From positions 12,557 through 76,556 of the forward strand of contig JBMNOD010000004.1 in NCBI GenBank assembly GCA_050942875.1: DNA of 64,000 bases. Reading direction: 5' to 3'. The DNA comes from JAAZAI01 sp050942875 (GTDB lineage Bacteria; Verrucomicrobiota; Kiritimatiellia; RFP12; UBA3636). Below, piece by piece: positions 63,642-64,000 of the stretch. A program made the position numbers and the translations under genes. Each line of letters begins with the position of its first letter. Position 1 is the stretch's first letter. The notes under the pieces were generated by a model. That model did not search any database, was not told the DNA's origin, and saw only the letters and a list, made by a program, of their open reading frames with translations.

Positions 63642-64000
63642 CAAGATTGGCTTGATGGATTCAATCCTGTTAGTCCTGTAATCCTGTCCAAATGATTGCC
63701 CGCCGCTCATGGGAATCGCTGACGGGATAATTCCCTTGGGGTCTGTCCCCTAATCGTTGTGAATGGGCTTCGTCGTGTTCATGTGGTTTTGTGTTAGACA
63801 AGATTACAAGATTGACAAGATTGGCTTGATGGATTCAATCCTGTTAGTCCTGTAATCCTGTCCAAATGATTGCCCGCCGTTCATGGGAATCGCTGACGGG
63901 ATAATTCCCTTGGGGTCTGTCCCCTAATCGTTGCGAATGGGCTTCGTCGTGTTCATGTGGTTTTGTGTTAGACAAGATTACAAGATTGGCAAGATTGGCT
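63642..64000. repeat. 174-bp tandem repeat running off the window
   Basis: The unit begins CAAGATTGGCTTGATGG at 63642, again at 63816, and a third time at 63990, so the period is exactly 174 bases. The two complete units are almost identical. Each contains TTGGGGTCTGTCCCCTAA (a hairpin) and TCCTGTTAGTCCTGTAATCC-like pieces. The third copy continues beyond the window. No open frame of note lies in it, and it fills the region after the PIN toxin gene. It does not resemble CRISPR: the unit is too long and there are no variable spacers. Confidence 0.9.

Noticed and set aside
63642..64000. Possible CRISPR array
   Set aside because: The unit is 174 bases with nearly identical content throughout and no variable spacers. 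No cas gene is seen.

Overview
The window looks like a chromosome segment of a high-G+C bacterium of the PVC superphylum, most likely Kiritimatiellota, Lentisphaerota or Verrucomicrobiota. The case rests on a Minf_1886-type protein, an exosortase with an EpsI partner, a type III glutamine synthetase, paired bactofilins, PEGA proteins, a giant SdrD-B-type repeat protein and many zinc-ribbon fusions. The phylum is inferred. Genes are densely packed, often with ATGA stop/start overlaps.

Layout. 0.1-2.7 kb (+): a GspE/PilB ATPase, a HIT protein and a Minf_1886 protein. 3.0-8.1 kb (-): an SGNH hydrolase and two half-transporters that look like an asymmetric heterodimeric ABC exporter. 8.3-14.2 kb (-): a five-gene surface-glycan operon (two GT4, one GT2, a DUF2304 protein, a membrane glycosyltransferase). 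14.3-17.2 kb: an RluA-type pseudouridine synthase and a convergent Ser/Thr kinase with zinc ribbons. 17.5-25.1 kb (+): a DnaQ-like exonuclease, an FHA membrane protein, a PEGA protein, a toroid-like secreted protein, an orphan metal-type ABC ATPase and a GH13_8 branching enzyme. 25.1-27.3 kb: tadA, tRNA-Thr(CGT), a zinc-ribbon pseudopilin-like protein, a HisI-like protein and a rubredoxin. 27.4-36.2 kb (-): one 2,928-residue protein with about 14 SdrD-B-like repeats.

36.7-43.6 kb (-): a run of eight genes: MFS transporter, exosortase, EpsI, RdgB, a membrane protein, a HAD phosphatase, a CDP-alcohol phosphatidyltransferase and TruA. 43.8-46.7 kb (+): a secreted SGNH hydrolase and glnN, whose stop codon lies at the edge of a MITE-like element. 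46.9-54.6 kb (-): a BamE-like membrane protein, a very large membrane protein, two bactofilins (one with a zinc ribbon), argC and a beta-CASP metallo-hydrolase. 54.8-60.8 kb (+): panD, an MTH1-like Nudix, a ParB-like protein, tcdA, a membrane protein, ribH, nusB and an ABC-F ATPase. 60.9-64.0 kb: a less G+C-rich accessory end with a hairpin mosaic, a PEGA lipoprotein, an RHH/PIN toxin-antitoxin pair and a 174-bp tandem repeat running off the window.

Themes. Most of the content serves the cell envelope: glycan synthesis, export, exosortase sorting, bactofilin scaffolds and a giant surface protein, with a kinase/FHA/PEGA set as plausible signalling. No gene set here is clearly a new defence or biosynthetic system. 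The least explained signals are a family of modular hairpin repeats at three loci, the MITE at the glnN stop, an in-frame insertion in an ABC exporter, an EpsI with four extra cysteines, and a recurrent promoter form with a TTGC-type -35 box.
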